The notes beneath the pieces were generated by a model. The model saw nothing but the letters and a program-made list of their open reading frames with translations. It made no database searches and was not told the DNA's origin. From Pseudonocardia nigra (lineage in GTDB: Bacteria; Actinomycetota; Actinomycetes; Mycobacteriales; Pseudonocardiaceae), in assembly GCF_019396355.1 (NCBI RefSeq), contig NZ_JAHKRK010000056.1, positions 1 through 37,424 of the forward strand: a DNA stretch of 37,424 bases, written 5' to 3'. This document shows positions 24,015 through 31,332 of the stretch, piece by piece (the first letter of the stretch is position 1; every line of letters begins with the position of its first letter). The translations under genes and the position numbers were made by a program.

Positions 24015-25421
24015 GTGTCCGCATCCTCGTCCCCGGCGCTCGTCGCCCCCGAGCGCATGACCGGCCGCGCCTGGGGGCTGCTGCTCGTCCTCAGCGGGGC
24101 GGTGTTCCTCGAGGGCGTCGACGTCTCGATGATGGGCGTCGCCCTGCCGTCCATCCGCGCCGAGCTCGGCCTGTCGACGAGCGCGCTGCAGTGGGTCGTC
24201 AGCGCCTACGTCCTCGGGTACGGCGGGTTCGTGCTGCTCGGCGGGCGCGCCGCCGACCTGCTGGGCCGCCGCCGCATGTTCCTCGTCTGGCTCGCGGTCT
24301 TCGTGGCCTTCTCCGGCCTCGGCGGGCTCGCCACCGAGGGCTGGGTGCTCGTCCTCGCCCGGTTCGCGACGGGCGTGGCGGCGGGCTTCCTCGCACCTGC
24401 AGGTTTGTCGATCATCACCACGACGTTCGCCGAGGGCCACGCCCGCAACCGGGCACTGCTCGTCTACGCCGGGGCGGGCGCGGGCGGGTTCTCGCTCGGC
24501 ATGGTCGTCGGGGGCCTGCTCACCGCGGTCGACTGGCGGTGGGTGTTCTTCGCCCCGGTGCTGATGGCGGCCGCGCTGCTGGTGGCGGCGCTGCTGGTGG
24601 TCCCGCGCGATCCGGCCGCGCCGCGGCCCGCCGGCGGGTTCGACATCGCCGGGGCGGCGAGCCTGACCGGCGCGATGGTGCTGCTCGTGGTCACGGTGGT
24701 GCGCGCGCCCGACGTGGAGGTGGGCGTCACCGCCGCCACGCTGGCCGCGGGCCTCGCGCTGCTCGTCGCGTTCGTCGCCGCGGAGCGCCGCGCGGCCGCT
24801 CCGCTCGTCCGGCTCGGCATCCTGCGGTCCGCCCCGCTGCTGCGCGCCAACGCCGGCGCCCTGCTGCTGATCGGGTCGTTCATCGGGTTCCAGTTCATCG
24901 TCGTGCTGTACCTGCAGGAGCTGCGCGGCTGGTCGGAGATCGAGACGGGCCTCGCGCTCGCCGTGGCGGGCATCGACGCCGTGCTCGCCCCGACGCTCAC
25001 CCCGTGGCTGGTCCGGCGCTTCGGCAACGCGCGCGTGCTCGTCGCCGGGCTGGCGCTCGCCGCACTGTCCTACGCCCTGTTCCTGCCGGTCGGGCTGGAC
25101 TGGACCTTCGTCGCGATGCTGCCGGCCCTGCTCGTGCTGGGGGTGGCGTTCGCACTCGCCTACGGGCCGCTCACGATCGCGGCCACCGACCGGGTCGACG
25201 CCGGCGAGCAGGGCCTGGCCAGCGGACTGCTGACGACGTCGTTCCAGTTCGGCGCCGCACTCGGCCTCGCGGTCGCCACGGCGGTGATCGTGGCCGCCAC
25301 GGAGGGCGCTGCGTCGCCGCAGGCGATGCTCGACGGCTACCGCGCCGGCCTGGTCGTCCCGGTGGTCGCCGCGGTGCTCGGCGTGCTGCTCACCGCGCCG
25401 GGGCTGCGCCGAGCCCGCTGA
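24015..25421 (+). CDS. MFS multidrug exporter, EmrB/QacA (DHA2-like) family
   Basis: 468 residues from the GTG at 24015, chosen for AGGAGA 4 nt upstream. About 14 hydrophobic helices. FLEGVDVSMMGVALPSI is motif D1 of helix 1, GGRAADLLGRRRMF is the loop 2-3 motif A, LARFATGVAAGFLAPAGLS is motif B, and GLASGLLTTSFQFGAALGLA lies in a late helix typical of the family. It exports drugs or other amphiphiles using the proton gradient. Paired divergently with HxlR. The last 32 bp overlap the convergent dehalogenase gene. Confidence 0.9.
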   Translation: MSASSSPALVAPERMTGRAWGLLLVLSGAVFLEGVDVSMMGVALPSIRAELGLSTSALQWVVSAYVLGYGGFVLLGGRAADLLGRRRMFLVWLAVFVAFSGLGGLATEGWVLVLARFATGVAAGFLAPAGLSIITTTFAEGHARNRALLVYAGAGAGGFSLGMVVGGLLTAVDWRWVFFAPVLMAAALLVAALLVVPRDPAAPRPAGGFDIAGAASLTGAMVLLVVTVVRAPDVEVGVTAATLAAGLALLVAFVAAERRAAAPLVRLGILRSAPLLRANAGALLLIGSFIGFQFIVVLYLQELRGWSEIETGLALAVAGIDAVLAPTLTPWLVRRFGNARVLVAGLALAALSYALFLPVGLDWTFVAMLPALLVLGVAFALAYGPLTIAATDRVDAGEQGLASGLLTTSFQFGAALGLAVATAVIVAATEGAASPQAMLDGYRAGLVVPVVAAVLGVLLTAPGLRRAR

Positions 25422-26316
25422 CGAAGCGCACCACCTCGGCGGCCAGCTCCGGGCCGGCGTCCTCCTGCAGGAAGTGCCCGGCGCCGACGATCGTCGGATG
25501 CTCCCGCCCCGCGGCACCGGGCATCGCGCGCCGCAGGATCGGCTCCATCGCGGCGGTGATCGGGTCGCCGTCGCTGAATGCGCACAGGAACGGGATGTCG
25601 CTGCTCGAGAGCGCCGCCCACGCGGCCCGGTTGGCCTCGGTCGCCGGGTCGTCGGGCCGGGTCGGCACGAGCAGCGGCATCGCCCGGGGCCCCGCCTTGT
25701 AGCTCTCGTCGGGGAACGGGGCGTCGTAGGCGGCCCGGACCTCCGGGGTGAACCGGGTGCGGCAGCCGGACTGCACCAGGCGGGCGACGTCCAGCTCGGG
25801 CGCCTTCTCCACGGCCCGCCGGAACTGCCACCACACCTCGGGCATGTCGCGATCGCCGGTGGGGAGCCCGGTGTTGGCCGCCACCACGGCCGCGAACCGG
25901 TCCGGGTGCTCGGCCACCAGACGCAGCCCGAGCAGTCCGCCCCAGTCCTGCCCGACGAGCGTGACGCCGTGCAGGTCGAGCACGTCGAAGGTGAGCGCGC
26001 GCATCCACTCGACGTGCCGGGCGTAGCTGTGGTCGCCGATCTCGGCGGGCTTGTCGGATCGGCCGAACCCGACGAGGTCGGGCGCCACGGCCCGCAGCCC
26101 GGCGCCGGCGAGCACCGGCATCGCGGTGCGGTAGAGGAACGACCAGCTCGGCTCGCCGTGCAGGAGCAGCACGACCGGCCCGTCCGCAGGGCCCTGCTCG
26201 ACCCAGGCCATCCGCAGCGTCCCGCCGTCGCCGTCCGGGACCTCGGCATAGTGCGGCGGGTGGTCGAAGCCGGCGAGGTGGGCGAACCTGTCGTCGGGGG
26301 TGCGAAGGGTGCGCAT
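25390..26316 (-). CDS. Haloalkane dehalogenase (DhlA/DhmA-like, alpha/beta hydrolase)
   Basis: 308 residues. LLHGEPSWSFLYR (53-63) forms the oxyanion region, VGQDWGG holds the nucleophile Asp124 and halide-binding Trp125, FSDGDPIT supplies an acid (Asp251), and VGAGHFLQED the catalytic His281. An Asp nucleophile with HGEP and Trp at 162/163 in the cap separates dehalogenases from epoxide hydrolases and esterases; Asp124/Trp125 even match DhlA numbering. It converts haloalkanes to alcohols plus halide without a cofactor. Its natural substrate is unknown. It has its own CACGAT box 7 nt before the ATG and overlaps the exporter end by 32 bp. Confidence 0.9.
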   Translation of the reverse strand: MRTLRTPDDRFAHLAGFDHPPHYAEVPDGDGGTLRMAWVEQGPADGPVVLLLHGEPSWSFLYRTAMPVLAGAGLRAVAPDLVGFGRSDKPAEIGDHSYARHVEWMRALTFDVLDLHGVTLVGQDWGGLLGLRLVAEHPDRFAAVVAANTGLPTGDRDMPEVWWQFRRAVEKAPELDVARLVQSGCRTRFTPEVRAAYDAPFPDESYKAGPRAMPLLVPTRPDDPATEANRAAWAALSSSDIPFLCAFSDGDPITAAMEPILRRAMPGAAGREHPTIVGAGHFLQEDAGPELAAEVVRFVSGLGAAPAR

Positions 26317-26323
26317 GGCCGCG

Positions 26324-26329
26324 ATCGTG
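26324..26329 (-). promoter_or_regulatory. Possible -10 box of the dehalogenase gene
   Basis: On the minus strand CACGAT ends 7 nt before the ATG, with TTGCGC 16 nt further upstream as -35. Confidence 0.4.
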
Positions 26330-26363
26330 TCACCGCGTTCACACTGCGCAAAGGAGGAAACCT

Positions 26364-26504
26364 GTGTGTGACACCCGCCGGGGAGAGCCCTCGAACGCGT
26401 GGGGGAACGCCCGCTACCGACTCCGCACGGACCCCGGATCGCGCTCTCGCGGACGGGCTGGGTTGATCACGAAGAGTGTCAAGATCGTCATGCTGCGAGG
26501 GTAA
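26364..26504 (+). CDS. Possible 46-residue peptide, doubtful
   Basis: A strong ribosome binding site GGAGG (26353-26357) precedes a GTG by 6 nt, opening a 46-codon Arg-rich frame with no recognisable motif. A second GTG at 26368 gives a different 32-codon frame. The gap 26317-26655 otherwise holds only a small inverted repeat (GTGG/CCAC at 26584-26595) and the approach to the next operon. Confidence 0.2.
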   Translation: MCDTRRGEPSNAWGNARYRLRTDPGSRSRGRAGLITKSVKIVMLRG

Positions 26505-26641
26505 GTAGCCCAGTTCATGCGCTCAGAGTTCGCCGATCAGCACCGCGCGTGATCATCAGCGAGATTCACCCTGACCCGAACGGGTGGTATGCCACAAACA
26601 CTGTCACACCGGAGCCGCCCCCGACGCTGTACTAGATGACT

Positions 26642-26653
26642 AGGAGGTGATCC
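26642..26653 (+). promoter_or_regulatory. Full-length Shine-Dalgarno AGGAGGTGATCC
   Basis: Twelve consecutive bases are the exact complement of the 16S rRNA 3' end (GGATCACCTCCT). It is far longer than other ribosome binding sites here. It decides the start of the next gene: TTG at 26656, 8 nt after AGGAGG, rather than the GTG at 26647 that lies inside it. Confidence 0.6.
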
Positions 26654-26655
26654 GG

Positions 26656-26892
26656 TTGCCGGAGAACACGACTTCCGACGAGGCGACGCTAGTCGCAGCG
26701 GCGGAGAAGCTCACGCAGTGCGACGGATACGTCGTGCTGGCCGTCGACCCCCAGACCGGGGAGGTCGACGCCCACGGACCGTTCGACGGGCTGACGGCCA
26801 CGCTCAAGGCCGACCAGCTGCGCCGCGACTTCGACCGTGGCGGTCTGGAGGACGTCACCGTCGGCGTCGTCCGTCTGCACAAGTCGGCTTGA
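26656..26892 (+). CDS. Small conserved-looking protein of unknown function
   Basis: 78 residues from the TTG at 26656. It has a helical N-terminus (SDEATLVAAAEKLTQCDGY), a strand pair (YVVLAVDPQTGEVDAHGPF), a second helix (GLTATLKADQLRRDFDRGG) and a final strand (DVTVGVVRLHKS), so it is probably a compact alpha/beta protein. I do not recognise the family. Its stop overlaps the TTG start of deoC by 4 bp (TTGA), and it has an extreme ribosome binding site. It is the first gene of the deoC-aldehyde dehydrogenase operon and may set its translation level. Confidence 0.65.
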   Translation: MPENTTSDEATLVAAAEKLTQCDGYVVLAVDPQTGEVDAHGPFDGLTATLKADQLRRDFDRGGLEDVTVGVVRLHKSA

Positions 26893-27809
26893 TCGCGACG
26901 GACGAGGCGTCCCTGCGGCGCCTACTGAACGGGCTGCCCGGCATCGACCAGGTCGGCCTGGAACGGCGTGCCGCCACACTGGCCACGCGCAGCATCAAGA
27001 AGGAGTCGAAGCTCCAGGCCATCGACATGGCGATCTCGATGATCGACCTGACGACGCTGGAGGGTGCGGACACGCCGGGCAAGGTGCGGTCGCTGTGCGC
27101 GCAGGCCCGACGGCCCGACATCGACTACCCCGACGTGCCACCGGTCGCCGCCGTCTGCGTCTACCCCGATCTCGCCGGGGTCGCCGCCGAGGCGCTGCGC
27201 GGGTCCCCCGTCGGCGTCGCCGCGGTCGCCACGGCGTTCCCGTCCGGGCGCTCGTCGCGCGCGGTCAAGCTCGCCGACACCGCGCTCGCCGTCGAGGCGG
27301 GCGCCACCGAGATCGACATGGTGATCGACCGCGGCGCGTTCCTCACCGGCCGCTGCAGCGCCGTGTACGACGAGATCGTCGCCGTGAAGCAGGCGTGCGG
27401 CAGCGCCCACCTGAAGGTGATCCTGGAGACCGATGAGCTCGCCGGCTACGACGACGTGCGCCGCGCATCCTGGCTCGCGCTGCTCGCGGGCGCCGACGTC
27501 ATCAAGACCTCCACGGGCAAGGTCTCCCCCGCCGCCACCCTGCCGGTGGTGCAGGTGATGCTGCAGGCCGTGCGCGACTGGCACCGGCTCACCGGCGAGT
27601 ACCGCGGCGTCAAGGCCGCAGGCGGCATCCGCACGGCGAAGGACGCGATCCGGCACCTGGTGGCCGTCAACGAGGTCGTCGGGCCGGAGTGGCTCACCCC
27701 GGAGCGGTTCCGGTTCGGGGCATCCGCGCTGCTGGGCGACCTCCTGCGGCAGCGGCGCACCCAGCTCGAGGGCCACTACGCCGACCGTGACCGGATCGGA
27801 GGAACGTGA
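26889..27809 (+). CDS. Deoxyribose-phosphate aldolase (class I)
   Basis: 306 residues from the TTG at 26889. The Schiff-base Lys206 lies in VIKTSTGK, the proton-relay Lys242 in VKAAGGIR, and the helper Asp143 in EIDMVIDRGAF; KVILETDEL completes the pocket. It splits 2-deoxyribose-5-phosphate into acetaldehyde and glyceraldehyde-3-phosphate. The N-terminus is about 40 residues longer than short bacterial forms, as in other actinobacterial and animal-like DeoC proteins. It is translationally coupled to the small gene upstream (4-bp overlap) and to the aldehyde dehydrogenase downstream (TGATG). It acts after the punA-pmmB products made elsewhere in the window. Confidence 0.92.
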   Translation: MIATDEASLRRLLNGLPGIDQVGLERRAATLATRSIKKESKLQAIDMAISMIDLTTLEGADTPGKVRSLCAQARRPDIDYPDVPPVAAVCVYPDLAGVAAEALRGSPVGVAAVATAFPSGRSSRAVKLADTALAVEAGATEIDMVIDRGAFLTGRCSAVYDEIVAVKQACGSAHLKVILETDELAGYDDVRRASWLALLAGADVIKTSTGKVSPAATLPVVQVMLQAVRDWHRLTGEYRGVKAAGGIRTAKDAIRHLVAVNEVVGPEWLTPERFRFGASALLGDLLRQRRTQLEGHYADRDRIGGT

Positions 27810-29239
27810 TGGCCTGGCAGTACGCACCGGCGCCGGAGTCGACAACAGTGGCGAACCTGCGTGAGCACTACCGCCCGTTCGTCGACGGGGAGTTCGTCGA
27901 CGGCGGCGGCGAGCCGCTCAAGACGGTCAACCCGGCCACGGAGGAGGCGTTGGCCGAGGTCGGCACCGCCGCGCCCGCCGACGTCAACCGCGCCGTGGCC
28001 GCCGCCCGCCGCGCCCACGAGACGACGTGGGGCCCGATGCCGGGCGCCGAGCGGGCCAAGTACCTGTTCCGGATCGCGCGCGTGGTGGCCGAGCGGGCCC
28101 GCGAGCTCGCGGTGCTGGAGACGCTGGACAACGGCAAGCCGATCCGCGAGTCGCGCGACGTCGACGTCCCCACCGCGTCGGCGCACCTGTTCCACCACGC
28201 CGGCTGGGCCGACAAGCTCGAGTTCGCCGGGCTGGGCCCGCGTCCCCGCCCCGTGGGGGTGGTGGGCGCGGTGATCCCGTGGAACTTCCCGCTGCTCATG
28301 GCAGTCTGGAAGATCGCGCCCGCGCTGGCGTGCGGCAACACCGTCGTGCTGAAGCCCGCCGAGACCACCCCGCTCACGGCGCTGGTGCTCGCCGAGATCG
28401 CCGCGGAGGCCGGGCTCCCGCCCGGTGTGCTCAACGTGCTGCCCGGGGCGGGCGACGTCGGCGCGGGCCTCGTGCGCCACGACGGCCTCGACAAGGTGGC
28501 CTTCACCGGTTCCACCGACGTGGGCAAGGAGATCCAGCGCACGCTGGCCGGCACCGGGCGGCGGCTCACGCTGGAGCTCGGCGGCAAGGCCGCCAACATC
28601 GTCTACGCCGACGCCGCCCTGGACCAGGCCGTGGACGGCGTGGTGGAGGGCATCTTCTTCAACCAGGGGCACGTCTGCTGCGCGGGTTCCCGACTGCTGG
28701 TGCAGGAGTCGATCGCGGAGGAGTTTGACGAGCTCCTGCGCGCCCGGATCGCCACGCTGCGCGTGGGCGACCCGATGGACAAGAACACCGACGTCGGCGC
28801 CATCAACTCCCGCGCGCAGCTGGAGCGGATCACGACGCTCGCCGACGCGGGCGACGCCGAGGGCGCGCGGCGCTGGACGAGCCCCTGCCCGCTGCCCGAG
28901 CGCGGGCTGTACTTCCCGCCCACCGTGTTCTCCGGCGTCGAGCAGACCATGCGCGTGGCCCGCGAGGAGATCTTCGGCCCGGTGCTGTCGGTGCTCACGT
29001 TCCGCACGCCGGACGAGGCGGTGGCGAAGGCCAACAACACCGCCTACGGCCTCTCGGCGGGCATCTGGACCGAGAAGGGCGCCAAGGCGCTCTGGACGGC
29101 TCAGCGCATGCGGGCCGGTGTGGTGTGGACCAACACCTTCAACCGCTTCGACCCCACCGCCCCGTTCGGCGGCTACCGCGAGTCCGGGTTCGGACGCGAG
29201 GGCGGCCGGATCGGCCTGGAGGCGTACCTGTCCGCCTGA
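27809..29239 (+). CDS. Aldehyde dehydrogenase (NAD(P)+)
   Basis: 476 residues from the ATG at 27809; GGAGGA ends 5 nt upstream, so the GTG at 27806 is less likely. VIPWNFPLLMAVWKIAPAL and VVLKPAETTP bind NAD, FTGSTDVGK is the dinucleotide turn, ELGGK carries Glu256, and NQGHVCCAGSR the catalytic Cys290; EEIFGPVLSV and the C-terminal FGGYRESGFGREGG are intact. It directly follows deoC with a one-base overlap, so acetaldehyde from the aldolase is its likely substrate, giving acetate. A typical family member with all key residues. Confidence 0.92.
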   Translation: MAWQYAPAPESTTVANLREHYRPFVDGEFVDGGGEPLKTVNPATEEALAEVGTAAPADVNRAVAAARRAHETTWGPMPGAERAKYLFRIARVVAERARELAVLETLDNGKPIRESRDVDVPTASAHLFHHAGWADKLEFAGLGPRPRPVGVVGAVIPWNFPLLMAVWKIAPALACGNTVVLKPAETTPLTALVLAEIAAEAGLPPGVLNVLPGAGDVGAGLVRHDGLDKVAFTGSTDVGKEIQRTLAGTGRRLTLELGGKAANIVYADAALDQAVDGVVEGIFFNQGHVCCAGSRLLVQESIAEEFDELLRARIATLRVGDPMDKNTDVGAINSRAQLERITTLADAGDAEGARRWTSPCPLPERGLYFPPTVFSGVEQTMRVAREEIFGPVLSVLTFRTPDEAVAKANNTAYGLSAGIWTEKGAKALWTAQRMRAGVVWTNTFNRFDPTAPFGGYRESGFGREGGRIGLEAYLSA

Positions 29240-29254
29240 TCCAATCGTGCGGCG

Positions 29255-29509
29255 TCATGTTGGGTAGAACTGCCGTTTCGAGCCGTGGTACCTGGGTGGC
29301 TGCTCGTTGCCGTCCGAGTACCAGGCCACGGGCTGCCGACTCCCGAAGACACCGATCAGGAAGCCGGTGACGCTCGCCGACAGCACCCCCTGGTCCTGCG
29401 ATCGGGACTTCGCGAACGCCCGGGCGTCCCGCTCCGTCTGAAAGATCACCTCGACGCCGCCACTGATGTCTGCCCTCGTGACGTGGACAGTGAACGCGAG
29501 CTCATCCAT
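29255..29509 (-). CDS. Small protein of unknown function, controlled with GntR
   Basis: 84 residues from the ATG at 29509 (a TTG at 29521 adds 4 residues). It starts with strand-like MDELAFTVHVTRADISGG, then EVIFQTERDARAFAKSRSQD, a small hydrophobic stretch (VLSASVTGFLIGVF) and a hydrophilic tail. I do not recognise it. Its promoter region holds two matching palindromes, one in the -35/-10 spacer, and a GntR gene is divergent to it, so it is very likely the GntR target. Its T/A-richer codon use differs from its neighbours. Confidence 0.6.
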   Translation of the reverse strand: MDELAFTVHVTRADISGGVEVIFQTERDARAFAKSRSQDQGVLSASVTGFLIGVFGSRQPVAWYSDGNEQPPRYHGSKRQFYPT

Positions 29510-29522
29510 CCCGCCCCCCAAT

Positions 29523-29534
29523 CTGTATATACAG
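29523..29534. promoter_or_regulatory. GntR operator O1, CTGTATATACAG
   Basis: A perfect 12-bp palindrome 14 bp upstream of the small gene's ATG at 29509. It shares the consensus CTGTnnATACAG with O2, and the centres are 32 bp (three turns) apart. Confidence 0.7.
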
Positions 29535-29544
29535 TGCCCCGAGA

Positions 29545-29574
29545 ATCATGACAGCTGTGCATACAGCTCGACAA
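29545..29574 (-). promoter_or_regulatory. Promoter of the small GntR-linked gene
   Basis: On the minus strand TTGTCG (29574-29569), 18-nt spacer, CATGAT (29550-29545). The spacer is filled by operator O2. Confidence 0.5.
29553..29568. promoter_or_regulatory. GntR operator O2, AGCTGTGCATACAGCT
   Basis: Perfect 6-bp arms around a GCAT centre, placed between the -35 and -10 of the small gene, an ideal repression site. Confidence 0.7.
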
Positions 29575-29639
29575 CAGCGCTCGCCGCATCAGTTGGGCGA
29601 CTTCTGCAGCCCCCGGTCGTCGGCAGCTGAATAGCCAAC

Positions 29640-29645
29640 TACCGT
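29640..29645 (+). promoter_or_regulatory. Leaderless -10 box of gntR
   Basis: TACCGT ends 6 nt before the ATG at 29652. Confidence 0.5.
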
Positions 29646-29651
29646 CGCGGC

Positions 29652-30401
29652 ATGCCCGAGGCCCGAACCACGTGGCGCGACATCGCCGCCGACCTGCGGG
29701 GGGCGATCGAGGGCGGTGAGTACGCCCCGGGCGCCCGGCTACCAAGTCGCAGCCAACTCGTGCAGCGCTACTCCGTCGCGCCGCAGACCGTCGTCAACGC
29801 GATCAACGCTCTGCGCGCCGAGGGCCTGGTGGTCGGCCTCACCGGATCAGGGGTGTACGTCCGTCCACATCGGCCGGTGATGCGGTTGGCCCGCAATCGC
29901 CTCAGCCGTGCCGAGCGGACGGCCGGACGCGGCACGTTCACCACGGACGCCCACAACAGTGGGTGGACCGTTCGGGTCGATGTCGAGATCCGCACGGAGG
30001 CGGCGGACGGCGACGTCGCCGCCGAACTCGGACTCGATCCCGGCAGTGAGGTGCTCGTGCGCGACCGAGTGCACTTCGCCGACGACCAGCCCGTCCAGCT
30101 CGCCACCAGCTATCTTCCGCGTGAGCTCACATCAGGCACTGCGATCGAGCAGGAGGACACCGGTCCGGGTGGCATCTATGCGCGGCTCGAGGACGCCGGA
30201 CACGCCTTGACCCACTTCACCGAAGTTGTACGGATCGGCCACGCGTCCGAGCCCGAGGCGGATCAGCTCGGCATCCCGGTCGGCGCGGCCGTCTACCGGA
30301 TCCGGCGCATCGCCCACACCGGGGTCCGCCCGGTCGAGCTCAACATCATCACCGCGGCGGGCGAACGCTACGAACTCCACTACGAGCTGCCTGCGGAGTA
30401 A
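29652..30401 (+). CDS. GntR family regulator with UTRA domain (HutC-type)
   Basis: 249 residues. The N-terminal winged helix (about 8-75) contains GEYAPGARLPSRSQLVQRYS, then VAPQTVVNAINALRAEGLVV. After a basic linker (RNRLSRAERTAGRG) comes a UTRA effector domain: GSEVLVRDRVHFADDQPVQLATSYLP and the late IPVGAAVYRIRRIAHT. It should bind the two CTGTnnATACAG palindromes as dimers and release them on binding a small ligand. It is divergent from the small unknown gene. The pair is lodged between two aldehyde dehydrogenase-family genes and has no obvious link to them. Confidence 0.88.
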   Translation: MPEARTTWRDIAADLRGAIEGGEYAPGARLPSRSQLVQRYSVAPQTVVNAINALRAEGLVVGLTGSGVYVRPHRPVMRLARNRLSRAERTAGRGTFTTDAHNSGWTVRVDVEIRTEAADGDVAAELGLDPGSEVLVRDRVHFADDQPVQLATSYLPRELTSGTAIEQEDTGPGGIYARLEDAGHALTHFTEVVRIGHASEPEADQLGIPVGAAVYRIRRIAHTGVRPVELNIITAAGERYELHYELPAE

Positions 30402-30441
30402 ACGCAGGTCGGATCGCACGTCGTGCCTCGGCGGCGCCGCG

Positions 30442-30447
30442 TAGCCT
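30442..30447 (+). promoter_or_regulatory. Leaderless -10 box of the second aldehyde dehydrogenase-like gene
   Basis: TAGCCT ends 6 nt before the GTG at 30454, giving the gene its own promoter after the GntR insertion. Confidence 0.5.
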
Positions 30448-30453
30448 GCACGC

Positions 30454-31332
30454 GTGACCCCTCGCCCGGACGCACGGCTGACCGTGGCCAAGACCTACAA
30501 GCTGTACGTCGGCGGGGCGTTCCCGCGCTCGGAGTCGGGGCGCAGCTACCCCGTCACCGCCGCCGACGGCCGCCTCCTCGCGCACGCCGCGCTGGCCTCG
30601 CGCAAGGACGTGCGCGACGCCGTGAGCGCCGCCCGCGCCGCCTTCCCCGGCTGGTCCGGGGCCACCGCATACAACCGGGGCCAGGTGCTCTACCGGGTGG
30701 CGGAGATGCTTCAGGGTCGCCGCGACCAGTGCGTCGACGCGGTGGCCGACGCCGAGGGGCTGCCGCGCGCCGAGGCGACCCGGCTCGTGGATGCGGCGGT
30801 CGACCGCTGGGTCTGGTACGCCGGGTGGACCGACAAGGTCGCCAGCGTGTTCGGCTCGGTCAACCCCGTGGCAGGGCCACTGGTGAACTGGTCGACGCCC
30901 GAGCCCACCGGCGTCGTCGGCGTGCTCGCGCCGCAGGGATCGTCGTTGCTCGGGCTGGTCGACGTGCTCGCCCCGGTGCTGGCCACCGGCTGCACCGCGG
31001 TGGTCGTGGCGGCCGAGCGGCGCCCGCTGCCCGCGATCGAGCTCGCGGAGGTGCTCGCCACGTCCGACGTGCCGGGTGGGGTGGCCAACCTGCTCACCGG
31101 GCGGGTCGCCGAGCTGGCGCCGTGGCTCGCCGCGCACGCCGAGGTGGCGGCGCTCGACCTGGCAGGCGCGCCGGAGGACCTGGCCGCCGACCTCGAGCGC
31201 GACGCCGCCGCCACGGTCAAGCGCGTGCTGCCGCGACCGGCCGCCGAACCGGACCCGACCCGCGCACCGGGGGTCACCAGACTGCGGGCCTGGACCGAGA
31301 TCAAGACGGTGTGGCACCCGGTGGGCCGCTGA
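30454..31332 (+). CDS. Aldehyde dehydrogenase-like protein lacking the catalytic domain
   Basis: 292 residues, about 60% of a normal aldehyde dehydrogenase. The N-terminal NAD-binding half is recognisable: KLYVGGAFPRSESGRSYPV, FPGWSGATAYNRGQVLYRVA, TGVVGVLAPQGSSLLGLVDVL. The catalytic Cys motif, the ELGGK Glu and the FGP motif are absent. The C-terminus (PGVTRLRAWTEIKTVWHPVGR) is tidy, so this looks like a stable shortened protein, not a random truncation. It recalls the second, Cys-less module of ALDH16-type enzymes. It may serve as a partner of the active enzyme at 27809. The last 32 bp overlap the convergent TetR gene. Confidence 0.78.
   Translation: MTPRPDARLTVAKTYKLYVGGAFPRSESGRSYPVTAADGRLLAHAALASRKDVRDAVSAARAAFPGWSGATAYNRGQVLYRVAEMLQGRRDQCVDAVADAEGLPRAEATRLVDAAVDRWVWYAGWTDKVASVFGSVNPVAGPLVNWSTPEPTGVVGVLAPQGSSLLGLVDVLAPVLATGCTAVVVAAERRPLPAIELAEVLATSDVPGGVANLLTGRVAELAPWLAAHAEVAALDLAGAPEDLAADLERDAAATVKRVLPRPAAEPDPTRAPGVTRLRAWTEIKTVWHPVGR

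Noticed and set aside
23535..26351. 938-codon open frame on the minus strand
   Set aside because: Only its last 139 codons are a real protein (HxlR); the rest is antisense to the exporter and out of frame with the dehalogenase.
26642..26653. Remnant of a 16S rRNA gene end
   Set aside because: Only the 12-nt anti-SD complement matches; the flanking bases differ from the 16S 3' region on both sides, and a coding frame follows at proper spacing.
29255..30401. Mobile element carrying the GntR pair
   Set aside because: No transposase, integrase, terminal repeats or target duplication can be seen; only the position suggests insertion.
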